Below, piece after piece: positions 17,776 to 26,766 of a stretch of DNA of 64,000 nucleotides. Origin of the DNA: CBDCUQ01 sp965222835 (GTDB lineage Bacteria; Pseudomonadota; Alphaproteobacteria; Rhizobiales; Hyphomicrobiaceae). Numbering within the stretch: position 1 is the first letter of the stretch; each line of letters begins with the position of its first letter. The notes under the pieces were generated by a model. That model was given only the letters and a program-made list of their open reading frames with translations, searched no databases and was not told the origin of the DNA. The stretch spans positions 124,001 to 188,000 of the forward strand of contig CBDCUQ010000001.1 of NCBI GenBank assembly GCA_965222835.1. Direction: 5' to 3'. Position numbers and translations under genes: made by a program.

Positions 17776-19029
17776 TCACGCACTGAGCCCACGGTAGGCA
17801 CGCTTGTACGATTCAACCCCGTCGGACAAAGAGCAGTGCGTTTCTGCGGCAGCACGGCACCGGTCCGAAATATCCGGCGCATCGGCAAGAATGATAAGAC
17901 GCGAAAGAGCCTCGCCGAGCGTGGCATCGTCAAACCGGTCCACAACGATACCGGTTCCTGTTCCGTCAAGTAGATCGGCAACGTCTCCCACGCCGGCGTT
18001 GGCAAGACACGGCTTGCCGCAACCCAGAAACTCGCCCATCCGCGTCGGACAGGATGCACGCTTCGACCAATAAGGTTGAATGAAGAAGATTCCGGCGTCC
18101 ATATCCTGGATTTCAGCGGCCACCCGAGCGAATGGAACCGCCATCAGATCAACACGCGCAAGATCCACGCCGGCCGCTCGCAATTTCGCACGAATGGCGT
18201 CGTGCTCGCCCGCATTGACGATCTTGAAGCGCGCGTCCCCTCGCACCGCAAACAACAACCTGACGGCCCGCGCCACGTCATCAAACATGTACCAACTGCC
18301 CGCAGATCCGACGTAACCCAGCACGAACCCCGCATTTTGACCTCGCTTCGAAGGCCCCGGCCGAAACAGATCAAGATTGGTACACGTCGGAATAACGCTC
18401 ACCGGGGGCATCCGGCCCCGGATGTCTTCAAATGCGCGCAACGCTTCAGCGCCAGAATGCGTCAGAGACACAACATGATCAGCTGACCTAAGCAACCGAC
18501 CCTCGATCCGTTTCATCACACGATAGCGCATTGAATTGCGGCTCCACAGACCGCTGTCCGCCCGCTCGTCCGGCCAGAATCCGCGCATATCAAATAGAAA
18601 ACGCGCGCCAGTTGCGCGCTTCACCGCCAGCGCCATTATGCCCGCAACATAGCTCCGCGCATGTACGATCTGCACGTCTGCCTGGCGCGCAAGGCGAAGT
18701 CCCAACCGCATTCCAGCGGCCATGTCATAAAGCGTCGCCGGAATCCCTGGCCGGCGATGATACACAAGCCGATGCCAGTCAATACCGGCGGATCGGCATC
18801 GAGCTTCAAGATCCCCAACGTCGTCCTCAGCTTCCAAGCGCTCCGGCTTCTCAAACGTCAGCAATGTCATGTGATGCACGCGCGCAAGAGCGAGAACGTA
18901 TTGAAGCACCTGGCCTTGCCCAAGAGGATCGAGCAGCCCCGTGTACGAAATATAAAGAACGCGTAAGGGCGGCAAAGCCGCAACATCACGCCCCACACTC
19001 GGCTCCACCTTAGCCTCGACCATCCTCAC
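17776..19029 (-). CDS. Glycosyltransferase family 4 (GT-B)
   Basis: A 417-residue transferase. The acceptor domain starts PPLRVLYISYTGLLDPLGQGQVLQYVLALA, with DVQIVHARSYVAG and FLFDMRGFWPDE. The donor domain has LGYVGSAGSWYMFDD and DAGIFFIQPYWSKRASCPTRMGEFLGCGKPCLAN. This is the layout of EPS/LPS glycosyltransferases with an N-terminal Glyco_trans_4_4 domain. The GTG start overlaps the preceding gene by 4 bp; an ATG two codons later is equally possible. Donor sugar and linkage are unknown. Confidence 0.85.
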   Translation of the reverse strand: MRMVEAKVEPSVGRDVAALPPLRVLYISYTGLLDPLGQGQVLQYVLALARVHHMTLLTFEKPERLEAEDDVGDLEARCRSAGIDWHRLVYHRRPGIPATLYDMAAGMRLGLRLARQADVQIVHARSYVAGIMALAVKRATGARFLFDMRGFWPDERADSGLWSRNSMRYRVMKRIEGRLLRSADHVVSLTHSGAEALRAFEDIRGRMPPVSVIPTCTNLDLFRPGPSKRGQNAGFVLGYVGSAGSWYMFDDVARAVRLLFAVRGDARFKIVNAGEHDAIRAKLRAAGVDLARVDLMAVPFARVAAEIQDMDAGIFFIQPYWSKRASCPTRMGEFLGCGKPCLANAGVGDVADLLDGTGTGIVVDRFDDATLGEALSRLIILADAPDISDRCRAAAETHCSLSDGVESYKRAYRGLSA

Positions 19030-20162
19030 GGCCCGCTGCCATCACCCATCATACTCCTGTAGAGGTCGAGCAATTGATCGACGATTCGTGGCAGTGCGAA
19101 CTGCGCCTCGGCACGCGCACGACCGGCCTCGCCCAGCCGGCGCCGCATAGAATCGTTCTTCGCCAAACTCAAAATCGCTTCCGACAACGCCTTCGTATCG
19201 CCAGCAGGGACAAGAACACCGGTCTTACCATCGTTTGCGATTTCTGCGAGACCGCCTGCCCGAGTCGCAACAACAGGGCGGCCAAGCGCCATCGCCTCCA
19301 GGGCTGTTAAAGCAAAGCCTTCGAAACGCGAAGGGGTGACCACAATGTCTGCAGACGAAATCACCTCTAGCATTGCATCGTATTCCAGCGCGCCGGTAAG
19401 ACACACACGATCACTAAGATCCAGGGCCTTGATACGCGCCTCAATTTGGCTCCGCAACGGACCGTCTCCCGCGAGCGTCGCCTGAAACATATGGCCCCGG
19501 TGCCGCAGAACCGCCAACGCCTCGAGAAAATCGCTATGCCCCTTCTCAGGCACCAGCCGGCCCGGCACAACCAGTTTGACATGATCTAAGGCATGCGGCG
19601 GCCGGGATGGCTCTGACACCTTGGCGATCCGTGACATATCGACAGGATTGTTGAGTATCGCAACATCATCCAAACGAAGCGCTTCCCGATAATGACCTGC
19701 AACCGCCGCGCTCACCGCCAACATGCGATCAAATCCCCGCGGGTAAAAGACAGTCGCCAGTATTCGCCGCAGCCAAAGCCCAAAACCCGGCCGATTAACA
19801 CCCTCTTCGTACGCCAAGTTGTGAAACGTCACGCACGTCCGCGCACGCGTCAGTCGAAACACCCGCGCCAGAGCTGTGTAAAGGGTCGCAAAATAGAGAT
19901 GCGTATGAATCACATCGCAATGCCGCTCGGATGCCAGTCGCGACACATTTCTTGCCCCCGCAATGAGGTTCCATTTGTTGTGCGCCGGTAGAACGAAGAC
20001 CGGTACGCCAGCAGTTTCAAGCTCAGGCCTCAATGTCAACGGCTCTTTGAGAACCCCAACAGCCACGTCCTCCCCCCGCCGGCGCAATTCCCCAAGCAGC
20101 ATCACCAGAGACCGCTCCGCCCCGCCGGCCCCAAGCGTCTCGATAACGTGGAGAATTTTCAC
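19026..20162 (-). CDS. Glycosyltransferase family 4 (GT-B)
   Basis: A 378-residue retaining transferase of GT4 type. It starts KILHVIETLGAGGAERSLVML, the canonical acceptor-side glycine loop. The donor half has LVVPGRLVPEKGHSDFLEAL and the E-x7-E motif in PSRFEGFALTALEAMALGRPVV. It ends with a 4-bp overlap into the next transferase gene, and its start overlaps the acyltransferase stop by 4 bp, so it belongs to the long minus-strand operon. Confidence 0.9.
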   Translation of the reverse strand: MKILHVIETLGAGGAERSLVMLLGELRRRGEDVAVGVLKEPLTLRPELETAGVPVFVLPAHNKWNLIAGARNVSRLASERHCDVIHTHLYFATLYTALARVFRLTRARTCVTFHNLAYEEGVNRPGFGLWLRRILATVFYPRGFDRMLAVSAAVAGHYREALRLDDVAILNNPVDMSRIAKVSEPSRPPHALDHVKLVVPGRLVPEKGHSDFLEALAVLRHRGHMFQATLAGDGPLRSQIEARIKALDLSDRVCLTGALEYDAMLEVISSADIVVTPSRFEGFALTALEAMALGRPVVATRAGGLAEIANDGKTGVLVPAGDTKALSEAILSLAKNDSMRRRLGEAGRARAEAQFALPRIVDQLLDLYRSMMGDGSGP

Positions 20163-20761
20163 GTCACCCTGCGAACCGGACTATCGGCGCGCTCAACCAA
20201 TCGAATGACCCGGGCGGGACACCCGGCCACGATGGCGTTGGGCGGAATGTTTTCCGTCACCACCGAATTGGCACCGATCACTGCATTATCACCAATCGAA
20301 ACACCGCGCGTGACAGTCGCCTTGGCCCCGATCCAGACATTATTCCCAATGCAGATCGGTGCGGAGCGCATACCGGCCATCCGATAGGGCAGCGACACTT
20401 CAAACTCATGATCCTGATCCCGGATCGTGACATATTCACCGATGAGACCGTCGCTGCCGATCTCAATTCCGTCCGTGGCCACGATCACGCACCCGCGGCC
20501 AACGTAGGTGTCCGATCCAATCGTCAGCTTGCCCTTCTTCGCAATGAGTGCGCTCCCGCAATCGACATGAACATGCGCGCCAAGATTAATGCGCCCACCA
20601 TCCGTTGGCCGCACCCTGCAGCCCTTCGCAAGCCGCGCACCTTTTGACGGAACAAACTCCGCAAACAAGAACGCAGCCCAGCACGTCCGCAGGTAATCGG
20701 CGCTGCGCGCCTTGGCCGTCGCAATCCGGCGAAAGCCTGCGCTTACCAATCTCATCGGCAA
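20159..20761 (-). CDS. Acyltransferase with left-handed beta-helix (WcaF/Maa-like)
   Basis: A 200-residue protein, probably a trimeric acetyltransferase that modifies a sugar of the repeat unit. Hexapeptide repeats run from about 55 to 185, with the typical C-terminal block IGNNVWIGAKATVTRGVSIGDNAVIGANSVV and the terminal GCPARVIR. The catalytic-type His is in the DQDHEF region. The TTG at 20761 has AAGGA at good spacing, while the in-frame ATG at 20755 is less well placed, so TTG is preferred. The gap to the FkbM gene is 16 bp. Confidence 0.88.
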   Translation of the reverse strand: MPMRLVSAGFRRIATAKARSADYLRTCWAAFLFAEFVPSKGARLAKGCRVRPTDGGRINLGAHVHVDCGSALIAKKGKLTIGSDTYVGRGCVIVATDGIEIGSDGLIGEYVTIRDQDHEFEVSLPYRMAGMRSAPICIGNNVWIGAKATVTRGVSIGDNAVIGANSVVTENIPPNAIVAGCPARVIRLVERADSPVRRVT

Positions 20762-20777
20762 CGATTGTCCTTACCGT

Positions 20778-21734
20778 TCAAATCGAAAGACTTTCGTGTT
20801 TCACCCCCGACGCGAGGCCCATTGTCTCCGCCAACGATCGCGGACAGAGGAGATGATTGTGCGCCGGCCCTGCCAAATCGGGCGACAGAAAAATCCCCTT
20901 ACCCTCAATGACCTCGTAAAACGAGTAATCATGCGGCGCAAAAAACTCTTTGACCCTTGCACCAAGGTGAGAATCGAGAATCTCGATCAAGACCGCCGGC
21001 CGCGACGTAGCAATCAACCCTCCAAAACCATTAAGAACCGAAAGCTCGTGCTTCTCAGTGTCGATCTTCACGAGGTCGACGCTTTCAAGGCCTCTCTCCG
21101 TCATAAAATCGTCAACCCTCGTCACAGGAATACGCGTTTCGACAAGCGCGTGTTGTCCTCCCAACATCGAGCGCTCAAGTGACGCCGAATAGGAATGGTC
21201 CGTCACCGGTTCAAAGATAATCGAATGGCCCGTGGCATCCGAGACGCCGGCAACAATGACCTCCCCATGAAATCGATTGAGCGCGATATTGGTCTTCAAT
21301 CTATCGGCGATCCGCTGTATCGGCTCGAACGCAAACACCTTTGCATCGCGATTGACCGCCTCGGCGGCCAAGGAATACACGCCCGTATTGGCACCGATAT
21401 CGAAGATCACGCGCGCATCGCGCGCCAGCCGCGCCCAAAGTCGCAACGACGTCGCTTCCCAGCCGTTGCCATAACCGGCCCAAAAGAGATCGTTCTCCAC
21501 CTGGTGACCATAATGACGGATCAAAAAGGACGTGCGCGCGTTCATCGCGACGCGAAAATCGCCCTGGAAATGCAAGTGGCGAAAGACCCGATGCGGAATG
21601 TGCGCCACACGCCGCGTCACTTCGAAAAGCGGCTGTTTCAGCGGAAGCGCCGCGTAGATCCCCCGCACCCATCGACGCCAAGAATTTCGCGTCTGGCTCG
21701 CCCCAGCGGCCCGGTTCTGCTCGGTCGCAGTCAT
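20778..21734 (-). CDS. FkbM family methyltransferase
   Basis: A 318-residue SAM-dependent methyltransferase. The SAM motif is VIFDIGANTGVYSLAAEA near residue 110-127, followed by VFAFEPIQRIADRLKTNI and the FkbM signature VDLVKIDTEKHELSVLNGF near 220. FkbM-type enzymes O-methylate sugars or other hydroxyls, so this likely methylates an EPS sugar. It overlaps the flippase gene by 4 bp, which implies coupled translation. Confidence 0.9.
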   Translation of the reverse strand: MTATEQNRAAGASQTRNSWRRWVRGIYAALPLKQPLFEVTRRVAHIPHRVFRHLHFQGDFRVAMNARTSFLIRHYGHQVENDLFWAGYGNGWEATSLRLWARLARDARVIFDIGANTGVYSLAAEAVNRDAKVFAFEPIQRIADRLKTNIALNRFHGEVIVAGVSDATGHSIIFEPVTDHSYSASLERSMLGGQHALVETRIPVTRVDDFMTERGLESVDLVKIDTEKHELSVLNGFGGLIATSRPAVLIEILDSHLGARVKEFFAPHDYSFYEVIEGKGIFLSPDLAGPAHNHLLCPRSLAETMGLASGVKHESLSI

Positions 21735-23143
21735 GGCGCACTCGGATCAGTGCCGCCACGGCCAGCCCCGGCCAACCGTACGCCAGAAGTCCGCCCTGAG
21801 CGATATGCAAGGCCGAGCAAGGAGCCGTCCACCCCCAATCTCCGCCGAACGATAACCCACAGCGCAAAGCTCCAAATCGAGACGCTGAGCACATTGGAAA
21901 TCGCCGCACCTATCGCACCGAAGCTTGGAATCAACACAATCGCCGCAACCAAACCGGCAACAAGAGCCGCAGAGAAAACAGCAAGCGCGGCTTGCTGGTT
22001 GTCCGTCATCGTTGTCAACAGACCGACCGACCCTGTCGCAGAATTTATCAGTCCACCTAAAAGCAAGATCCAGAGAACGGGGGCCGCGCGTTCGAAGCCC
22101 GCTCCGAAGAGAGAGAGGATCTGCGCTGAGAATACGGCAAGCAACGCACACAACAAGAAAGCCCCGGCAAAAGCCAACCGCGCATTGATTCGGGCAAGCC
22201 GCATAAGCTCAATGGTATCGCCTCGCACATGTGCTGAAGCAATCATTGAGGCCGAAACACCGCTCAGTGCCACCAATACGAATGGCACAAACGCCGCCAA
22301 TCGTGCCGCAACTGCATAGTGCGCCGCAGCCTCCGGCATCTGCATCCAGCCGAGCACGATGAGTCCGGATTGCGCCATCCCCTGTTGCACGATGGAAATC
22401 AGGAGCGCGAACACACCGAGATGTATCCACGCGCTGCGATCCTCTGCCGTGCCCGCCGCGCGACCCCAATCATTAAAAACGCGGCGGAAGACAATCAGCA
22501 AGACAAGAAGCGCACCGGTTGCACTCAATGCCGTCAAGAACAACGCCGCCCGAGTGGAAAGGTCGCCGTACACGAGCGCCACCGCCCCAATGCAGCAAAT
22601 AAGCAAAGCCGACCGCAAGATCTGCTCGAAAAACTGCGAGAGGAAAATGCGGCGGACGGCTCGGAAGTACGCTGACAACAAACCAAGATAGGCAAGCACA
22701 ACGACAATCCAGACAATCAGAATACCGTCACCCGGCCCGCTAAGACCTAGCGTGTCAGGGCTAATCCAAGCGAACAGAAGAATACCAATTGCGAGGAGAA
22801 AAGAGACGGCGGCAACAATACGGACCGAGAACCCCACAAGGCCTCTAAGAGACCCTACACGACCTTCCTCCATGTAAACCGGAGCAAACCGGAGCGCCGT
22901 AAGATCAAGCCCAAACTTCGCAGGCACAACCAAAAGCAACACCCACGCGAGCGCAATCGCATAGCTACCATAGCTCGTCGCACCCAACATCCGCGACAGC
23001 AGGACGTGCACCGCAAGCCCGAGGATTAGGCCCGAAACACGTACACTCAAGGATGTCACGCCACCCTGCAAAAGCGCCGCCAAAATCTTGTCGCTGTCTA
23101 GGCGCCCTCTAAGCGTGTCGAACACCGGCCTCAGTGCCCGCAT
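21731..23143 (-). CDS. Wzx-type oligosaccharide flippase (MOP superfamily)
   Basis: A 470-residue polytopic membrane protein with about 12 to 14 hydrophobic helices, beginning LLQGGVTSLSVRVSGLILGLAVHVLLSRMLGATSYG, the characteristic start of polysaccharide-synthesis flippases. It would move undecaprenyl-linked repeat units across the inner membrane for polymerisation by the EpsG-like protein. It is the first gene of the contiguous overlapping block (flippase, methyltransferase, acyltransferase, three transferases, ATP-grasp, deacetylase), so a promoter likely sits in 23144-23327. Confidence 0.9.
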   Translation of the reverse strand: MRALRPVFDTLRGRLDSDKILAALLQGGVTSLSVRVSGLILGLAVHVLLSRMLGATSYGSYAIALAWVLLLVVPAKFGLDLTALRFAPVYMEEGRVGSLRGLVGFSVRIVAAVSFLLAIGILLFAWISPDTLGLSGPGDGILIVWIVVVLAYLGLLSAYFRAVRRIFLSQFFEQILRSALLICCIGAVALVYGDLSTRAALFLTALSATGALLVLLIVFRRVFNDWGRAAGTAEDRSAWIHLGVFALLISIVQQGMAQSGLIVLGWMQMPEAAAHYAVAARLAAFVPFVLVALSGVSASMIASAHVRGDTIELMRLARINARLAFAGAFLLCALLAVFSAQILSLFGAGFERAAPVLWILLLGGLINSATGSVGLLTTMTDNQQAALAVFSAALVAGLVAAIVLIPSFGAIGAAISNVLSVSIWSFALWVIVRRRLGVDGSLLGLAYRSGRTSGVRLAGAGRGGTDPSAP

Positions 23144-23327
23144 AGAATCCTCGCGTGAACCAAATTCCGTTCATGCTCCCATCGCGTAGAGACAAAGCTA
23201 CCGCACGTCGGGTGAATCGATTTCACCCGGGTCCCATCGTGCACCCAAGCCCTGAGCCCGTTTGCACTCCTATCGTCCCGCCGCGGCCCAGCGGCCCAGC
23301 GCACAACCTAACCAGACGAAGTCCCGA

Positions 23328-24893
23328 TCATGCAGCGTGTTTCAGGTCGTCGCCACCGGTCACATCGGTGGCATCGGCGCTTGCACCCGCGGCATCGTCA
23401 AGCTCGGGCATCGCCGTGCAGACGCCTTGAGCGTAGAGGTCCCGCCATGCGCGCCGAATTGCCCACGCATTACGCCGCTCTCCATAGAGAACCGTTGGCA
23501 CCGTTCGCACCAGGATCTTGAGATCGAGCCACAAGGACGCATTGCAGACATACCAAATGTCGAGTGCGGCCTTGTTGAGCGGCGATACGTTCCGTCCCCC
23601 TTGGACCTGCGCCCAACCCGTAAGCCCGGGCCGAGCCAGCAACCGCGCCACCATTTCTCCAGACTGATCGCTAGGCAGAAGCGGGCGGGGCCCGACCAGC
23701 GACATATCGCCGGCCAGTATGTTCACGAGTTGGGGCAGCTCATCGAGCCGCCAGCCCCGGAGAAACTTGCCAACAATGGAAAGGCGGTTTGCATCCGCAA
23801 TTCTATGCCCCTCGCGATCGTGCGCGGGAGCCATTGTCCGCAACTTGTAGAGGCGAAACGGGTGGCCGTACCAACCAGGACGTTGCTGCCAAAAGGCCAC
23901 CGGTAGCCCGACGTCAATCGCGACAATGAGCGCCAAAGCTGCAATTAACGGCGACAAGATGATGAGCGCCATGAGAGACACCACAACATCAAAGGCCCGC
24001 TTCACACGCCAATAGGGCCGTTGTGAAATCGCCTCGATCCGCTGGGCGTCAAGCTGAAACACAGGAGACGCAGCAGCAGACTGAATCGGAAGCGCGGTTT
24101 CGCCCGCGGCGCTGCGCTCGAGGCCGAGGCTCTCTATGAGAAACTCCAGGGTAATCGACGTACTTGTCTCGACGGCGAACAAAGCCTCGCGCACGTCCGC
24201 CGTCAGGCCCTCAGGCGGAAGAGCCACAACCACCTTATCGACGTAAACGCCGTGCACCTCCAGCTGACGTAGCACCAGAGAGATCTGCTCGGCTGTGCCA
24301 AGCACAGCGCGCCGGCGTACGATGCGGCCGGTCTGTTGAGGCTTCTGCCCAAGAAGCCCGGCAATACGAACGCGCCCTCTGCCAAACTCGTCGACAGAGC
24401 GCAGATAGAGTTCTGCGATCCTATTCAGTCCGACGATAAGCACCGTATCCGGGTGGTCAATCGGCGCTGATGCCGTGATCATATTTGCCCGCGCGGTCCG
24501 AACATCATGTCGCGCCGAATGGCGAAGCGTTTGCACCAGGCGCACGCCGGACATCAGGAACACAATGAGAAGTGCTTGAATGACCGGAAGTGACCGGGCC
24601 ACGCCGTCCAGACGGTTAAACCAAAATCCGACGGCAATCGCCGACAACACGATAAGCGGCGCAGATGCAGCGATCGCATAGTAGTCCGGACCCGAGCTCC
24701 ACCGCCAAACCGTTCGCGTTGCCCCGACGCTTGGCAGCACCGCCGCCGCCGCCAGCACCGAGATTCCAAGATAAGGCAGGAGGTCACGGAACTTTTCGGG
24801 CGAGAAAACCAAGTTGTCCCGGAGCAGTAGCGCGAGCACCGTCGATACCGCCACCAAGAATAGGTCCGCAAGTAGTCCTAAAAGCTGACGCAT
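23328..24893 (-). CDS. Polyprenyl-phosphate sugar phosphotransferase (WcaJ-like priming enzyme)
   Basis: A 521-residue inner-membrane enzyme that starts repeat-unit assembly by moving a sugar phosphate to undecaprenyl phosphate. Four N-terminal membrane helices (LLADLFLVAVSTVLALLLRD onward) precede a cytoplasmic Rossmann-like CapD/CoA-binding region (VLIVGLNRIAELYLRSV). A further membrane segment (VVVSLMALIILSPLIAAL) leads to the catalytic domain with FRLYKLRTM, GWRLDELPQLVNILAGDMSLVGPRP and PGLTGWAQV. The identity of the sugar is unknown. The start is uncertain: the ATG at 24893 begins just before the first helix, while a TTG at 24962 would add 23 residues. Confidence 0.92.
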   Translation of the reverse strand: MRQLLGLLADLFLVAVSTVLALLLRDNLVFSPEKFRDLLPYLGISVLAAAAVLPSVGATRTVWRWSSGPDYYAIAASAPLIVLSAIAVGFWFNRLDGVARSLPVIQALLIVFLMSGVRLVQTLRHSARHDVRTARANMITASAPIDHPDTVLIVGLNRIAELYLRSVDEFGRGRVRIAGLLGQKPQQTGRIVRRRAVLGTAEQISLVLRQLEVHGVYVDKVVVALPPEGLTADVREALFAVETSTSITLEFLIESLGLERSAAGETALPIQSAAASPVFQLDAQRIEAISQRPYWRVKRAFDVVVSLMALIILSPLIAALALIVAIDVGLPVAFWQQRPGWYGHPFRLYKLRTMAPAHDREGHRIADANRLSIVGKFLRGWRLDELPQLVNILAGDMSLVGPRPLLPSDQSGEMVARLLARPGLTGWAQVQGGRNVSPLNKAALDIWYVCNASLWLDLKILVRTVPTVLYGERRNAWAIRRAWRDLYAQGVCTAMPELDDAAGASADATDVTGGDDLKHAA

Positions 24894-25072
24894 GCCCCCA
24901 CTGCCATCGCCTGCCGTCCCACCTATGCGATCCTGAGTAGACGGCACACGGTTGAGCTTCAATAAGAAGCACGCCGTAAGTCTCGAAAGTTGCGTGAATT
25001 TCTGTGGATGACCAAACCTCCTGTTTCGATCGATCGGGGTTTGGCTTCAGGCGTTCACTGGCCCTACTGCAA

Positions 25073-25477
25073 TCACGGACTCACCGGCTTCCATTCCTTG
25101 TAGCCCTCCGAGGCGGCCCGAATCGCAGATACGACGCCGCTCTTTATGAGCCCTTTCCCAACCAAATTGCGCATCGCCTGGTCGGTAATGAGTCCGTCAT
25201 CGCACGGCGGCTCGTCGTAGACCGGAACGACTTTCCCAGGCTTCACCTCGACCCGGCAGTCCTCGGAGTAGACGATCTCGGCCCGACCACCTTTGGCAGC
25301 CATTACCGTGTTTCCGGCGGAAACCGTAGTCGGCTCGAAAATTTCCTTGAATCCAGCGCCGCGATTGACCGAAACGCTGCTGACAATCGACTCAACTGTT
25401 GCGGCATCTGCGATCGCAGCGTGCGACCATGCCAGCACAAAGGGCGCGAAAACAAGCATCGGCCGTGTACAACGCAT
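25073..25477 (-). CDS. Small secreted protein of unknown function
   Basis: About 134 residues with a signal peptide (RPMLVFAPFVLAWSHAAIADA). The mature part contains SVNRGAGFKEI, VSAGNTVMAAKGGRAEIVYSEDCRVEV and KPGKVVPV, a beta-rich pattern that looks like FecR/PilZ-unrelated small periplasmic proteins found beside EPS genes in Hyphomicrobiales. There are two cysteines, one in SEDC and one in EPPCDD, possibly a disulfide. The start could be the ATG at 25477, 25489 or 25459. It sits between the priming transferase and the phosphatase, suggesting a role in EPS regulation or anchoring, but no function is known. Confidence 0.7.
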   Translation of the reverse strand: MRCTRPMLVFAPFVLAWSHAAIADAATVESIVSSVSVNRGAGFKEIFEPTTVSAGNTVMAAKGGRAEIVYSEDCRVEVKPGKVVPVYDEPPCDDGLITDQAMRNLVGKGLIKSGVVSAIRAASEGYKEWKPVSP

Positions 25478-25621
25478 GAGTTGGCCCATTCCTAGGGACA
25501 CGACAGCCTCACAATCAAGTTCCCGAAAGTCACGTACCATGGGCTCCAACAAGAGGCCAACGCGACCCGGGAAATGAACAGCGGACAATGCCGGGAACAG
25601 TTGCCGCAGCAGGAATAATGA

Positions 25622-25888
25622 CCACCCGATCCGCGGGCGCTCGCAGAGCTCGAATCAGTTGAAATTGAGCGTGCACAGACGATTGGGACTTCGGTTGCGG
25701 GTGTCAACCCGGCCCAACCCGAATTGATGACCTATCAACAGCATGTAGCCCCTCGTTTGAAATCAAAACTGAAGGTCCGTCTCAAATTCCGCTGCAAACG
25801 CGTTTGGCGAGCCTTGCCGAACGGGGTCCAAGGACCCAATTTCAGCAAGTCATCGGGGACGGGAACGCAACCTGCCGCAAGCAAATGA
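25622..25888 (+). other. Open 88-codon frame ending in ATGA overlap with the phosphatase gene (possible gene remnant)
   Basis: On the plus strand an open frame runs from just after a stop at 25619 to a TGA at 25886-25888. That TGA overlaps the ATG of the next gene as ATGA. The last part is basic (PRLKSKLKVRLKFRCKRVWR). The only internal ATG, at 25727, would give 53 residues and has no ribosome site. The overlap is the classic sign of a coupled upstream gene, yet nothing complete is present. It may be a decayed tail of a larger gene or chance. The rest of 25478-25884 shows no other feature. Confidence 0.3.
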
Positions 25889-26766
25889 TCGACCTGCACT
25901 GTCACATTCTTCCAGGCATCGATGATGGCGCCCGCGATCTGAGCGAGTCGCTGGATATGGCCCGGCAGTTCGTCGCCGAAGGCGTAACCGCGGTCGCCTG
26001 CACACCGCACATTCTTCCCGGCGTCTATCGCAACACCGGCCCACAGATAATTTCTGCGACGAACGCATTACAGCGTGCACTCGACGACGCGGACATTTCC
26101 CTGCGACTTGTAACCGGGGCCGACAACCATGTCGTTCCGGACATCGTCACCGGCCTGCGAAACGGCCATCTCCTCACGCTCGCGAATAGCCGCTACGTCT
26201 TGATCGAGCCGCCGCACCATGTGTTGCCACCGAGGTTGGAAGAACTCTTTATCGAAGTTCAAGCAGCCGGCTATGTGCCCGTCTTGACCCACCCGGAGAG
26301 ACTGACATGGATCAAGCAGCATTACGCGCTCATCCAGCGCTTGGTACGTACTGGAACCTGGATGCAGATTACTGCAGGATCACTGACCGGCGCCTTCGGA
26401 CGCGACGCCAAGTATTGGGCAGAACGCATGGCAAATGAGGGGCTTGTGCATATCCTGGCAACAGATGCCCACGATGCACAAAGACGGCCGCCCGACCTGG
26501 CAAAAGGCCGCGAAGTGGCCGAAAAACTCATAGGAGGGGTTGCTGCCGAGCATTTGGTTGTCACACGGCCATCGGCAGTGCTCGCGAATCAGATACCGTC
26601 TGGCCTTCCAGGCCCAGAAAGTGCGAGCACGGGCCCGACCACAACAGAAGCCGAGGGACGACCTCGTGAATCAAGGACGATTCCGCCATTTGGCCCCCCG
26701 GGCCGGCATGCTCTTGATGGGACTCGCCGCGGGCTTCTCGGCCGGCTGCGGCGCCTCTTTGACTGA
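25885..26766 (+). CDS. CpsB/CapC-type PHP-family phosphatase
   Basis: A 293-residue metal-dependent phosphatase of the PHP superfamily. Metal-binding motifs are in order: IDLHCHILPGIDDG at the very N-terminus, ACTPHILPG near 60, a GADNH segment, LTHPERL near 150 and ATDAHDAQRRPP near 195. CpsB-like enzymes dephosphorylate the tyrosine autokinase that controls polysaccharide chain length. No such kinase gene is visible here. The last 50 residues are Pro/Gly/Arg-rich and overlap the start of the export lipoprotein gene in another frame by 101 bp. The start ATG overlaps a stop codon of an upstream frame (ATGA). Confidence 0.87.
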   Translation: MIDLHCHILPGIDDGARDLSESLDMARQFVAEGVTAVACTPHILPGVYRNTGPQIISATNALQRALDDADISLRLVTGADNHVVPDIVTGLRNGHLLTLANSRYVLIEPPHHVLPPRLEELFIEVQAAGYVPVLTHPERLTWIKQHYALIQRLVRTGTWMQITAGSLTGAFGRDAKYWAERMANEGLVHILATDAHDAQRRPPDLAKGREVAEKLIGGVAAEHLVVTRPSAVLANQIPSGLPGPESASTGPTTTEAEGRPRESRTIPPFGPPGRHALDGTRRGLLGRLRRLFD

